Shown: positions 23,590-35,006 of the stretch, one piece after another | How the letters are laid out: every line of letters starts with the position of its first letter | Position numbering within the stretch: the first letter of the stretch is position 1 | NCBI GenBank assembly: GCA_033065855.1 | Contig: JAVXUO010002544.1 | Span: 124,001-188,000 of the forward strand | Source of the DNA: Escallonia rubra | Lineage: Eukaryota > Streptophyta > Magnoliopsida > Escalloniales > Escalloniaceae | Direction of reading: 5' to 3' | DNA: 64,000 nt | Position numbers and translations under genes: made by a program | The notes under the pieces: model-generated | Seen by the model: only the letters and a program-made list of their open reading frames with translations | Told to the model about the DNA's origin: nothing | Database searches by the model: none

Positions 23590-25463
23590 ATCGATGTGAA
23601 AAGAGATATGTTGCCGGTCATATGTCTTGAGCATCCACTATCAAGAATCCACTTTTTGCTACTAGATTTTGCTTTGAGACATACCTATAAACACAAATCA
23701 AGTAATGACTTTTGGTACCAAAATTTTCTTGGGTCCTTAGATTTTAGTCTTGCATTTGTATCAGTGACCTCTCACAAACCACCTTTTCTTTCTACCTCTA
23801 ACAAAAATAATTCTACAAGGACAATGATTAGTCGTATGCCCTTTCTTGTTGCACCAACCGCAATGTGTAAAAGGTGTGCAATAGTTCTTTGGTCGTTTTG
23901 TATGAATATTCAACCTAGCTTGTTGTTGCAAAACTTTAGGAGGCATGGCCATGGGTTCTAATCCAAGCCCACCTTTGTTTAGGCCAATTGTTTGCCATCC
24001 AAGCATGACATCCAAATTGTTTTGACCATCAACAAATTTTTCTAGACATTTTTTCCAATCACAAATCTCAACTTTTAAATCGTTATTTTGTTTTTCTAAA
24101 GCCAATTTTTTGGAAGAGATTTACTTTGAGCTATGAGTGTTAACAAGTAATTCAACCAAATCGTTATTCACATATTTCACATATAAATGGCTAGACATAC
24201 ATTCATTCTTGGCATGCAACTTATCATTTTCCATTATCAACTTCTCAATTTGTTTATTAGCTTCAAGGAATTTCTTAGACAAAATAATATTTTTCTTAAA
24301 ATTTTTTTTGGATTCCTCATATAAGCTATCATAAGCATCTTCAAAACTTTCATTATCACTATCACTGCCGGAAGAAGAGCTTACCTCATCCTTTCCATGC
24401 AGCATACATTTGCCTGATCATTCTCTTCATCACTTGAATCAAACTCACTCCATGTTGGAGTATGTTCGGCATTCATTGCTCTTTCCTTCTCCTTGTTCTC
24501 TTTTTTAGAGAATTGTCTTCTTTTAGCTCTTTCCCATACATCTCTTCTTTCCTTCTTCTCCCTTTTGTAGATAGGACAATCCATCTTCATGTGTCCCGGC
24601 TTGTGGCATTTGTAGCAAAGCTTCTCTTCGTTGCTAGCATTTTGTTGCATTCTCCCATCATTTCTTCTAAATCTTAAGAACTTCTTGAAGTTCTTTGCAA
24701 CCATTGCAATATCCTCTTCATCAAATTCTTCATCATCATCACTTGACTCAAGGTTTGAAGATGAAGCTTTAAGAGCAATTGATGTAGGCTTCTTCTTGAC
24801 GTCCTCTTAATCAAAGGTCTTGAGTTACATTTCGTACGTCATGAGTGAGCACATCAATTCATCAAGAGAAAAGATATTGAGATTCTTCAATTCTTGGATG
24901 GCGGTGATCTTTGCATCCCAAGCTCTTGATAAAGACCTAATCACCTTTCTTACGAGATCACCATTAGTGAATTCCTTGCCCAATTGCTTCAAAGGGTTCA
25001 CAATGTTAGTAAAACGAGTATTCATATCCGTAACGGATTCATTTGGAAGCATATGGAATAACTCATAATCTCTAAACAATAAGTTCATCTTGGAGTCTCT
25101 AAGAAGAGAAGTCCCTTCATGAGTGACTTGAAGAGTATCCCAAATACTCTTAGCGGAATTACACATAATGACTCTATTGAGTTCATTAGTGTCTAAAGCA
25201 CACACAAGACAATTTTTCGCTCTAGCATTCATACAAATCATCTTCTTGTCATGATCACTATACTCCGATTTGGATTTAGGTTCTTCAACCTTGTCAACCA
25301 CTTTTATCGGAACGAATGAGCCATTCTCAACAATATCCCATATCTCATAGTCTTGAGATTCTAAGTAGATTTTCATCTTAACTTTCCACACACTATAATT
25401 GGTCCCATTAAACAATGGAGGCCTAGTGGTAGAACTACCCTCCATACCCCCAATGTAAGCCAT
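23590..25463 (-). pseudogene. Copia gag and protease segment
   Basis: Fossil segment. The UBN2-type gag starts near 25463 (MAYIGGMEGSST, then PPLFNGTNYSVWKVKM). It has two CCHC zinc knuckles, CYKCHKPGHMKMDC (about 24600) and CGWCNKKGHTTNHC (about 23850), with acidic and coiled-coil sequence between them. A protease-like stretch follows near 23590-23690. The two-knuckle long gag fits Sireviruses. Confidence 0.8.
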
Positions 25464-25507
25464 GATCGATTAACTCTCTTGGCGTTACCCAATATAACAA
25501 GAGCCGA

Positions 25508-25520
25508 TGCTTTGATACCA
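25508..25520 (-). other. Primer-binding site of the Copia
   Basis: Minus strand TGGTATCAAAGCA lies two bases inside the 5' LTR. It matches the initiator-methionine tRNA PBS (TGGTATCAGAGC) with one difference. Confidence 0.85.
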
Positions 25521-27376
25521 CTTGAAACCAATAAAATAACCTTAGAGGGGCGGGGGGTGAATAGGGTTTTAAGACTACTTTAAAAATTAACAAACAACAA
25601 ACCTCAATCTCAATAACTTAAATAAGCAAACAACCAATCTCAACACAAATGTAAAACGATAATGTAAAGAGAGAAGGGTTTAGAGATACTTGACAAAGAG
25701 AATTAAATGGTTCGGCTTGATATACCCTCAAGCCTACGTCCACCCCTTCAAGGAAGTCCCTTGAAAGGCCCTAGAATCCACTAGTATGATCTTCCTTACG
25801 GGTCAAGATCGAATCTCTTACAATCCCTTGATGCTATGCCCACATCAAGAACAAGCTTTGACAAACCCAAAGCTCCAAAGCTTGACAACCCCAAGCTTTG
25901 ATACAAGAACCTTTAGATGAAGAAATGTGTACAAGATTTCACTCTCAAGAAGTAAATGAGTACAAGTTTAAGCACTAGAACAAGAGAGATGAGTGTATGA
26001 TGACTTATGAAAGTGTATATCTCTCAAATGTAAGCTCACAATAAATGCTCTCTTGAAATGGATGAGAAATCAATGAAAAATAAGAGAGATTGAACAATTG
26101 TTTTGATCTTTAAGTATATGAAAGATAAGAGAGTTTTGAATGCAATTGATGAATGAAAACTATGCCCAAGATGAGTATTTATAGAGGTGGGAATAAATAT
26201 GGCCGTTTGGGGGTAGGTGGAGCATTAATTGCGCCAAAACGGTAAATGCAGTCGACTGTAATGCACCATTGCAGTCAATTGTAATCCCAAAGTAGCCGTT
26301 GGAAATTCAAATTTCCAACTTGCAGTCGACTGTAATCCAATGCAGTAGACTGTAATAGGCTACTGGAAGTATTGCAGTCGACTGCATTCCAATGCTGTCC
26401 CCCGCAATACCTCACTGCCCAACTTGCAGGCGACTGCATTCCAATGCAGTCGCCTGCATTGCTAAAAATGCAGTTTCCTCTTTTTAAAGCATGACAAACT
26501 TTTAGGATTAATTACACTTATGTCCCTAAGGTTTAGGTGTAATTACACTCGTGTCCATAAGTTTGGAAAATATGCACTAATGTCCTTGGACCTAACGGAA
26601 TACACAAAGACATAACGGAAGGGTTAAAATTACCCTATTGCCCATAATTAAAAATGATATCCCTGATTTGCCAATGGAAAGCCAAAAGCGGGAAGTGGGA
26701 GACATAATATCTTTCTTCTTTTCTAACTTCTCTCTCTCTTTCTCTCTCCCCGGCGTCTCTTCATTTCCTGTTTGTTAATGTCACCAACCAACGAAACCCT
26801 ATCATCGACGGTAGATTGAAGGACTCATCGGCGAAGGAAGACACGGCGGACGAAATTGCGGTATGTTCTCCATCCACCTTTGCGTACTAGTTGTTTGTTA
26901 GTGTGTAATCATCTTTTCTGGTTCACCATATCATTGTTGTCTACATAAATCAAAGTTCTAGACCCAAAATTGCATCGATCAACACGTGAGCATCCTTGCA
27001 TGGTACCATCGTTGCCCGCGCTGTGTAATTTTAGGGTTTACACTGTTCCGTTTCGATCTAAAAAATGCCTCTGCTACGTCATGCATATGACTTACAATTT
27101 TTAGGGTTTAAGATTTGAAATAGGGTATGTGAATATCTGTTGTCTACTTTATTTAATTTGTACTGCATGAAATGTGTATATAATGATATAGGGTTTCAGT
27201 TTACTGCTTGAAAAATTGGGGGTTTTCTAATAAAAATGAAATTCGTGGTTGACATTATCGAAAATTTGAAAACTTACATTATATTGCCCTTACATGATAT
27301 TCTGTAGGCACTTATGTAATGCTGATACTGAAATTAGGTTGTTTTATCTATTACTTTTATCTTATCAGGTGCAACT

Positions 27377-27727
27377 ATGTCTTCTATCAAACATGATCTT
27401 AGGGTTCATTATGATAACAAGCTTGAGTTCACCATATATGATGTTGATCCCGATAAGTACAGTTATATAGAGTTGTTAAATGATATGTGTGAACTTGGAC
27501 TTGATGGTATTCAAAGCGATGTTAATGTAATGTTTGGTGTTATTGCTTTAGTGGGTGAGAGTAATGTTAAGATTGACATTTTAGATGATAAGAGTTTGAT
27601 GGAGATGTTCAGGTTGAATAAGGAAGTGGAAGATATATCGCTTTATGTGTCTGTTGTGGAGGTAATGCCATCAATGGTGTATAGGGATCCAGGAAAAGAA
27701 CCTACTACGAGGGGTACGTATGCATGA
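27377..27727 (+). CDS. PB1-like N-terminal ORF of the MULE transposase gene
   Basis: A 116-aa ORF (MSSIKHDLRVHYDNKLEF, with YIELLNDMCELGLDG and KSLMEMFRLNKEVEDISLYV) resembling the PB1-like domain that precedes the MuDR domain in many plant MULE transposases. It follows a CTTATCAGGTGCAACT leader with an acceptor-like CAG just upstream of its ATG. Its stop overlaps the next ORF by 8 bases in another frame. The two were probably one gene, now split by a small frame change, unless a very short intron or translational frameshift joins them. Not proven. Confidence 0.65.
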   Translation: MSSIKHDLRVHYDNKLEFTIYDVDPDKYSYIELLNDMCELGLDGIQSDVNVMFGVIALVGESNVKIDILDDKSLMEMFRLNKEVEDISLYVSVVEVMPSMVYRDPGKEPTTRGTYA

Positions 27728-30048
27728 AAAAGATGGGCCTTGTGAGATGAGTGATGATGCGATGGATGATACTTGGATTTTGAGCAGTGATGATGAGATG
27801 GATGAGAATTTGATGGTTAGCAGTGAAGTAGAGTCTGTTAGAGTAGTAGAAAGTGGTGATGTGGGTTCAGATGGTGTTAATGTTGGTTCAGATGAGGGTG
27901 AATATGTTCAAACTTTTAAAGATGATATGCCTGACTATGAGGAAATTGATGACTGTGAACCTGCTTACTCTAGTGACTCTAGTGTTGATGGGGGTGAAGA
28001 TAAGGTTGAACACTTGAGGGGTAAGGTGTATCAAAGGACAAGTGGTGACCCTATTGTTTTTGAAGTGGGCATGTTATTTGAGAATGTGTTGTCTTTTAGG
28101 AATGCATTGAAAGATTATGTTATACAAGAGGGGTTTGTCTTTGTCAGGGATAAAAGTGATTTGTTAAGGGTAACAACACATTGTTCTAATGAAATTTGCC
28201 CTTGGAGAATTCACGCTTCAGTATGTCCTGATAGAACCACTTTTAAGCTTAAGTCTGTTGGACTAGCTCACACATGTGTTAGACAGTCTAAAGTCCCAGA
28301 TGCTACATCACCTTGGATTCCTAGGAAGCTTATAGATGTGATTAGATCAAATCCAGAGATCAAAACAGCTGGTATGCTTGCAGAAATAATGAAGTATGGG
28401 GTGCAACCTAGCAAAATGCAGTTGTATAGGGCCAAGAAAAGAGCCTTAGATGAGATAGATGGGGGACATGCTGAGTCCTATGCCAAGCTTCCACTATATA
28501 AGGAAATGGTGAAAAAGACAAACCCTCAAGCAGTTGTGGAACTAGAATATAATAGGCCTAACCTTAGTGTTAGTCCTTCATTCAAGAGGGTGTTTGTCAC
28601 CTATCCTGCTATGATTGATGGATTCTTGAAGGGGTGTAGGCCGTGGATAGGGTTTGATGGATGTCATCTAAAAGGAACTTATGGGGGTGTTTTGTTGGCT
28701 GCCATATCTATTGATGGGAATAATGGCTTATTTCCTATTGCCTTTGCTATAGTTGAGAGTGAAAACAAGAGTAGTTGGGAATTTTTCTTTGGCCATCTTA
28801 AGGACCAAATTAGAGAAGACACTGATGGGCATTCTTGGACATTCATGACAGATAGGCAGAAGGGTTTGGGTGAGGCAATAAACAGTATATTTCCAAATGT
28901 GTACAATAGGCATTGTTGTAGGCATGTGTATGCAAATTTTAAGGCTAAACACCCTGGTTTATTATTGAGAAACAACTTTTGGATGGCTGCTAGGGCTTAT
29001 AATGCTCGTACATTTAAATATGCAAAGGAAAAGGTGAAGGACCAGAGTAGGGAGGCTCATTATTGGCTTGCTAACCTACCAATTTCAGTTTGGACAAGGT
29101 TTGGGTTTGGTGAAATGGCAAGGTGTGATAGTATTACCAACAACATCACTGAGAGCTTCAACAGTTGGTTAAGGGATTTGAGATATATGCATGTAGTGAA
29201 TTTGATGGAGCATCTTAGGAGCATGTTGATGACCAGGTTTCATAATAGGTTTCAAGAAGCTATCAGTTGGGACACTGTTGTACCCCCTAGGGTTTTGCAA
29301 AAGTTGAACAAAATTAGGGAGGCTTCTAGAAAATGTACACTGTTAGTAACTGATGAGACAGAGTTTCAGGTTACAGAGTTCTCTATCAATTACATTGTCA
29401 ACATTGAGAAGATGACTTGTGAGTGTAAGGTGTGGGATGTAAGTGGGATTCCATGCAGGCATGCTGCTGCATGCATATCTTACAGAAGGGGGAATCTTGA
29501 AGACTATTGTTCTCATTACTTCCACAAGGATTTATACTTAAAAGCATATGGGGGTATGATACATCCTGTACCTGATGTAAAGTTGTGGCCTGACATAGAA
29601 GTTCATCCTGAAACTGTGTTGCCTCCACCTTTAAGAAGGCTGCCTGGTAGGCCTAGGAAAAATATAAGAAGGGGTACAGATGAGCCAGCACCAAGTCAAA
29701 ACAAGTCAGGCACACTTAGGTGTGGACTGTGCAAGGAGCTTGGACATAATAGAAGAAGCTGCCAAAGAGCTCCTGTAAGGAACACAAGGGGAAGAGCAAG
29801 GGTATGTTTTAATTGTACTTGTTCCATTTCCCCCCTTTTTAATGTCTATTCTGCATATCCTCACATTAAGTATGTTGCATTCTTGGTCACAGGGAACTGG
29901 TGATGCTGCTGCAGTTGGTGCTACTTCTGGTGCTACTACTGATGTTGGTGGCCCTAGTACTGCTGATAATGCACCTTCAAGCTCTCAACCTGCTACTGTT
30001 GCTGATGGAGCACCCTCAAGCTCTCAAGCTGCTGCTTCTTTAGACTAG
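27720..30048 (+). CDS. MULE transposase, mudrA/MuDR family
   Basis: Likely exons are 27720-29801 and 29893-30048 (745 aa); the 91-bp intron has GTATGT and CACAG borders and keeps phase 0. Residue positions: acidic N-terminus 10-95; MuDR-type domain about 112-195 (PIVFEVGMLFENVLSFRNAL, HCSNEICPWRI); DDE core with D313 in GFDGCHLKG, D378 in FMTDRQKGL and E478 in NNITESFNSW; SWIM zinc finger C567-x-C569, C579-x-H581; AT-hook-like LPGRPRK 640-646; CCHC knuckle C668, C671, H676, C681; Ala/Ser-rich tail. All catalytic and zinc residues are present, so it could cut and join DNA at the MULE ends. The start at 27720 is the first ATG of this frame; the native start is probably 27377 in the PB1-like ORF. 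Confidence 0.93.
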
Positions 30049-30463
30049 AATGTCATATTGAGTACACCTTTTTGGGAATGTAATTTGTTTAGACCAATGG
30101 TCATTTTGGCAGTGATTGGATAGAATGTTATTGACACATGGTCATTTTAGGGTAATAGCACATTGTGTTTCATTTTGGGACAGTTTGTTGAGACTGTAAT
30201 ATGAATTTGAAAAATCATGTGGGATGTACATTTGGACATAGCAATGTGAATTTGACTGTAATGTGAAGTTCTTATTTGGTGTTAATGCTGTATATTGTGT
30301 TTCATGTCTATAGATACATAATAGCTTGAACAAGAATAGCACATCACTTAACACATCACTAATATAGCTTGAACAACATTAGCACTTAACACATCACTAA
30401 TATAGTTTGAACAACATTAGCACAACGCTAAATACATAAATGCTCCCTTACACATCACTAACC

Positions 30464-30871
30464 CTAATACTTAACTCCAATTGCAATAGCCACTAGACAC
30501 ATAAAAAAACATCCTATTATAGTTATCTTCATCATTTTTATGATCTCCTCCAACAGGTCCATTCTTGCACTTAATGTTATATCTTGCTCCCTTAAGCCAT
30601 AAAATTGACCACATTTCTCCATGGCCACAGGTACAGGTTGGGTGGTAGTCTGGGTTGCAATTACTCTAACATTGGTTGGGTTGCATCAAGCAAACATGTT
30701 GCATTCTCCAAACGCACATGTGTAATACAACTTATATTTGTTGTTTTGGGAACCCGAAACCCTAATAGAAGCCTTGCTTCCACATTTGCAATTTTTCTCC
30801 TCGTAGTTCCAGTCACATGGTTGATTTTGCCTCTTGCGTCCAATACTTGAAGAAGACATGGTCATTGACAT
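30464..30871 (-). pseudogene. GRF zinc-finger, C-terminal membrane ORF of the MULE
   Basis: Minus-strand frame of about 135 codons with one in-frame TGA. The N-terminal half carries a GRF-type zinc finger, NCKCGSKASIRVS, KLYYTCAFGECNMFA; the TGA stands where family members have Trp (MFAW...). Past it the frame stays open: a short linker, then MMKITIIGCFFMCLVAIAIG, a single predicted transmembrane segment at the C-terminus. Small GRF proteins of this shape are common in plant genomes and occur next to MULE transposases. It is convergent with the transposase gene, as mudrB is to mudrA in maize MuDR, though not homologous to mudrB. Start could be 30871 (MSMTM) or 30859 (MSSSS). Confidence 0.7.
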
Positions 30872-31940
30872 TGAAAATCTATAAATTAAAGAAATTATTG
30901 ATTAGATAACCAATTTTTTTTAATAATAGTAAGATCCCACTTGGGACTTTTATCAAACATTTAGTATGCATAAATACAAACCATTGTGCCTGGACTTCAA
31001 ATTTTTAACCACATTATTTATGGTGTTAATGCATTTTAAAACAGTTTCAAGACTTCAATTTATATTGCTTGGTGTTGTTAGGACATATTAATCATGCAAT
31101 TTTATATTACCCTAATTTTGGTCAAAAACATATTAGAAATAGATGTGGCCCTAACTTTGGCCAACTAAAATTTGAAATTTACCTTACAAGATGCTGGAAA
31201 TTAGTAGCAGATTTGTTGCATGTTTCGAATTAGAGCTCCATTCTCTTCTCTCCTTGGTTTTGCCTCAATCTATGCATTCATATTAGCTGCCTCATTTCAA
31301 AACTAGCCGTTGCTTCTTCAGATTTGCATTTAAACTCAACGGTCCAGTTTTTTCACTTATGTCCATTTTAAAAAGTTGCCATACAACTGGGTTTGATAGC
31401 AAAAATGATTCTGTATATTTTTTTATTCAGTACAGGGGTAGTATTGTCATTTTAAAAATACGTATTGATGACATTACAAAAAATACACTTTTTGGACAGA
31501 TCTGTAACTGCTGGATGTAAGTGTTACTTTTTTAACGTTTGTGGACACGGTTTGTTACCTTTTGAAACTTTGTGTTCTTAACTGTAATTACACCTAAACC
31601 TCAGGGACATAAGTGTAATTAACCCAAACTTTTATGCATGCAAGAGAAACCTATGGGCAAGTTCTAGGTATACAGTCATCGTAACGATCATCTCTCTATG
31701 TCTAGTTTACAAAGAAGAAAATAAAACATTGTAAAATTCAATCGACGAATTCCTTCTTTGATGCGTTCCGTTGAGAGTCTTTAACGGTGTTGCTCGTCTA
31801 ATAATCCGTTTGCATGAGTATGAGATTGTTCATATTGCTTCATCAACTCAATGCATGTTTAGATAACATAAACATCAATGCTAGTTATCATCAAAACCAA
31901 ATATAATCCTAGGTTAAATAACCGTAGGGTTAACACTATC

Positions 31941-32113
31941 CTTCAAGAACTTATCGGCCCGTAGGTCACCTTTCTAAAGTAATCGGAATCAAAGCAATTT
32001 TAGTTTGTATTAAATTTATTGTAAAATTCACTCCCATCGACGAGTGTTTGTTTGTGCAATTGAAGAATGTGTTTGCGTGTGTGCGCCTGATCTCGAGTGT
32101 GCGCGCGTGTGTG

Positions 32114-32147
<34 letters not shown>

Positions 32148-34787
32148 GAACTTTTTGGTCATTAAATTAAGACATCATCTTAATTGGCTAAGCCAATCGC
32201 ACGGTGGTGATAATTCTGTGTCTTTAAGATTGGTTTTTTTGTTATTGACATATTTGCCCTTGATAAAGTTTAACGGTCACTCATATCTATTCACTTTTGG
32301 ACATATTTGTTTCAAAAACAAATCTTTAGGTACTGATTGGTACTTTTTAAATGCTAGGTACTTAAGTTGTACTTGAATGATAATTTATGACACAAATTTA
32401 ACATTTGCCATAAACTAATGCAGATGTCAATTCTAATGCTTGGATATACTTTTAGAATGTTTACAAATTGAAATGCGTTGTTCATGCGTGGATATACAAC
32501 ACATAATATGAAATGTCAGTACATAGGTATTGGTATGAAGAAGGTCTATACAAAAGTGGATTAGAATCACTTTGCTACGTTGGATTATGAATCGCTTTGC
32601 TACATTGTTTCCCTTTTTTTTTAATAAAAAAAGCAATTTACGCTTGCGTGAAAGAAAAAATTTCTCTGGTCGCCTTTGTAAATATTCTTGCTATAACATT
32701 TTTTTAATGGTATCATTGTGCTTTCCTAATTGTGTACAAACTGAAATGCATGGATATACGACGCATGTTTTGACTGTATGACGTCAAATTTTGATACATA
32801 GCGACGAGACATCAAATTTAAATGGATAGTGTTGGGATTGAAACCTCTAAATCAGGTTCAAATAGCACCCTAAAAAAAAAGAGAGAATATGAAAATTGTC
32901 ACAGATATTTGACGTGTTTCGATCTCTTACCTACATCCATAGGAAAGACAACGAAATGTTGTACAATAAAAGTGGAGAAGTTAAAACGAAACTTTAAGTC
33001 AGTCACTCAATCCCAATTTTTAATACACCCAAACTCACTTTACTATTTTTCTCGTAGTAAATAAAAAAAATTATTGGTTTTTTTGACACAGTATTACTAT
33101 TATAAAAAAAACACTTAACACTTTAGCATTAGAATTATAATCATAAGTCCTACATGTCTTACTCTCTTTAACTCTCTGTGACTAACTCACGGTGTATTAC
33201 TGTCTTTGGCTCTCTGTAGCTAAAAGGCTTGATGCTTACTTTGTAGAATCCCTCTGCGTCCTTTTTGTATCGGAGAGGGGCAGGTAAGCATTATTTGGTC
33301 AAATGCAACAAAAGGAGCAGCATTACTCACGGCGCCACAATTGCTACAATTCAATTTTCTCATGGTGCCACAATTACTACAATTCAATTTTCCAAGAATC
33401 ATCTACAAGTGGTGTCGATGTTCGCCTACATTTTCAACCTTGCGCCCAAGGTTGAAAAAAACTTGAACATGCACCTCCAATATTCACGAAGAATGCATAT
33501 TATTCACTCTACCTGCAACTTGTTAGAATTGAGGACAACTCTAACATATAACTCCGCGATAATGATTTGAGAACTTTTTTATTTCTTCTAAAAAAGGCTA
33601 AGAAAAACAGTTTATGTAGATGTCAACGAACACAGCAATTATCGTAGGATGATGGTCTAGTTCTATAAGCATGAGATGAGATACCACAATCATACGAGGA
33701 CAACTCGTGCCAAAAGTAACTATACAATATCTATTATTGATTTAAGCATGTGAGAGAACTGAGAAGGGATTGACTTCCTGTGGTGGTCTGACGTTAATAG
33801 TTATGCTGAATGGCTTCAATTCATCACATTAAACTCTAATTTTACATCTAGACCTAAGAATTGGGATTGGATAATCCAATATATATAACATGAATTCTAT
33901 AGAATTGGGCTTGGAAATTGACTTCCATCTCCATGAGCTAACCAAACAACAAAGTTGGAACTGGATTGACCCAATCTCGAATCCATACCCAATTTTAAGC
34001 TCATAGCGAGTCAATCACATGACCAACGAAGCTCTTTCGTCTATTGCATGGGCCTCAAACCCAGCATAAAATGGGGGCTTTTGCCGGCTCTAGCCGCCTG
34101 AGCTCTCCCAAATGAAGACTGCCCTTTCTGGACCACCATTGCCCCATGCCACGATCCCCATGACAACTTCTGCGCACACAAATCTAGTCTATACAACCCC
34201 TGTGAGGATTGTGATTCAAGATGACGTTCAAGCTGTGGCTCTACCCTGCTTCGTGAACCCAAGAGAGACCTATTTCTTGTTCTCCATTATTGAAAGAAAG
34301 CACAATTCACAGGACGAAACATAGCCCAAAAAACAAGAAAATACCAAATCACCCTCCACAGTGCACTTGATGTCAAACATTTATCTCCCTCCGCAAGAGG
34401 AAATAATGTTTACTAGTCTAGTTATCCCCTAATACTCGGTAAAGAGGAGCTTGCGGATACTCAACTCACGACAACATTTACCTTTTCCCGAAGGATGAAA
34501 TAAACTGCCTTGTACAAGTACATAAATATAAAGACAATGACGAGAAGATGCATCTAAATCAAAAGGCTCTCACTTCTCTATAATTACGCTAATTCTGTTT
34601 CTAGACAAAAAAAATGTGTATGTATGCAATTCTGCGCTGGCTGGGCGTGCCAAACGTTCGATTAAAGAAAATGAAAAACCTGTAAGAATGGGTTAGAGGG
34701 AAAAAATTCAAGTTGATAGTTTTGACCCCGCAATTTTGGTGAAGCTATAATGAAAAAAACTCTATAAACCAAGGTTTAGCATTTCAT
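31941..34787. other. Intergenic DNA downstream of the MBD gene
   Basis: No gene is recognised. It holds a GT/GA microsatellite (32100-32145), a repeated 31-bp block ACAATTNCTACAATTCAATTTTC (33338-33390), and AT-rich segments. The end nearest 34787 would be the MBD 3' UTR. Confidence 0.6.
32100..32145. repeat. GT/GA microsatellite
   Basis: A GTGTGTGT stretch passes into GAGAGAGAGA of about 32 bp. Confidence 0.9.
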
Positions 34788-35006
34788 CTAGCTGTGACAG
34801 ATGTGCTCGAACACGGTAGCCCACTCTTGCTTAGTCGATTCCGGTACATTCTCATCACTAACTTGGGGTGCCCATTTATCCTCACTTTCATCTGTCAAAA
34901 CCCAACTGACCGATTTTGGTGGGCTTCTGAAATCAAAGTTGAGTGTAGCAGGAGTGCTCTTAGTCTTGGACTTCTTTTCTTTATGGCCCCCGACGCTATC
35001 CGAAGG
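34788..35006 (-). CDS. MBD gene, exon 3 (terminal)
   Basis: Begins after acceptor TTTTGCAG with PSDSVGGHKEKK and ends at TAG (34788-34790). 72 codons with the conserved LNFDF motif of the MBD5/6 tail. Confidence 0.88.
   Translation of the reverse strand, partial: PSDSVGGHKEKKSKTKSTPATLNFDFRSPPKSVSWVLTDESEDKWAPQVSDENVPESTKQEWATVFEHICHS

Larger units (their letters stand above)
26505..31625. mobile_element. 5.1-kb two-gene MULE (MuDR-like), nearly intact
   Basis: Terminal inverted repeats of about 42 bp: GGATTAATTACACTTATG on the left and the inverse of GGGTTAATTACACTTATG on the right, with only two differences in the first 40 bases. A perfect 9-bp duplication AAACTTTTA flanks it (26496-26504 and 31626-31634), and the sister LTR shows this site once. 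Inside are a mudrA-type transposase on the plus strand, preceded by a PB1-like ORF, and a GRF zinc-finger ORF on the minus strand. Only an ORF overlap in different frames and one in-frame stop in the GRF ORF separate it from a full coding set. It is clearly younger than the Copia. Confidence 0.92.
25523..31935 (-). repeat. 5' LTR of the Copia, split by a MULE
   Basis: LTR sequence at 25523-26504 and 31635-31935 is co-linear with 17554-18784. It has a slightly longer palindrome array (26248-26460). The interruption from 26505 to 31625 is a MULE flanked by a 9-bp duplication. Confidence 0.92.
17549..31940 (-). mobile_element. Copia LTR retrotransposon, probable SIRE/Maximus lineage, with two nested insertions
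   Basis: LTRs at 17554-18784 and 25523-31935 (the latter split by a MULE) begin TG, end CA and are bounded by a perfect 5-bp repeat CTATC (17549-17553 and 31936-31940). Domain order on the minus strand is gag, protease, integrase, reverse transcriptase, RNase H, which is the Copia order. A large gag with two zinc knuckles, LTRs over 1.2 kb and repeated purine tracts before the 3' LTR point to the SIRE/Maximus (Sirevirus) group. The coding region is a fossil with roughly ten breaks. The LTRs differ by about 2-3% by eye, suggesting an age near one million years at commonly used plant rates. A 1.3-kb DNA transposon sits in the pol region and a 5.1-kb MULE in the 5' LTR. Confidence 0.9.

Noticed and set aside
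33840-34030. Small palindromic MITE with AATTGGG / CCCAATT motifs
   Set aside because: Motifs are scattered and no consistent TIR or target repeat is visible.
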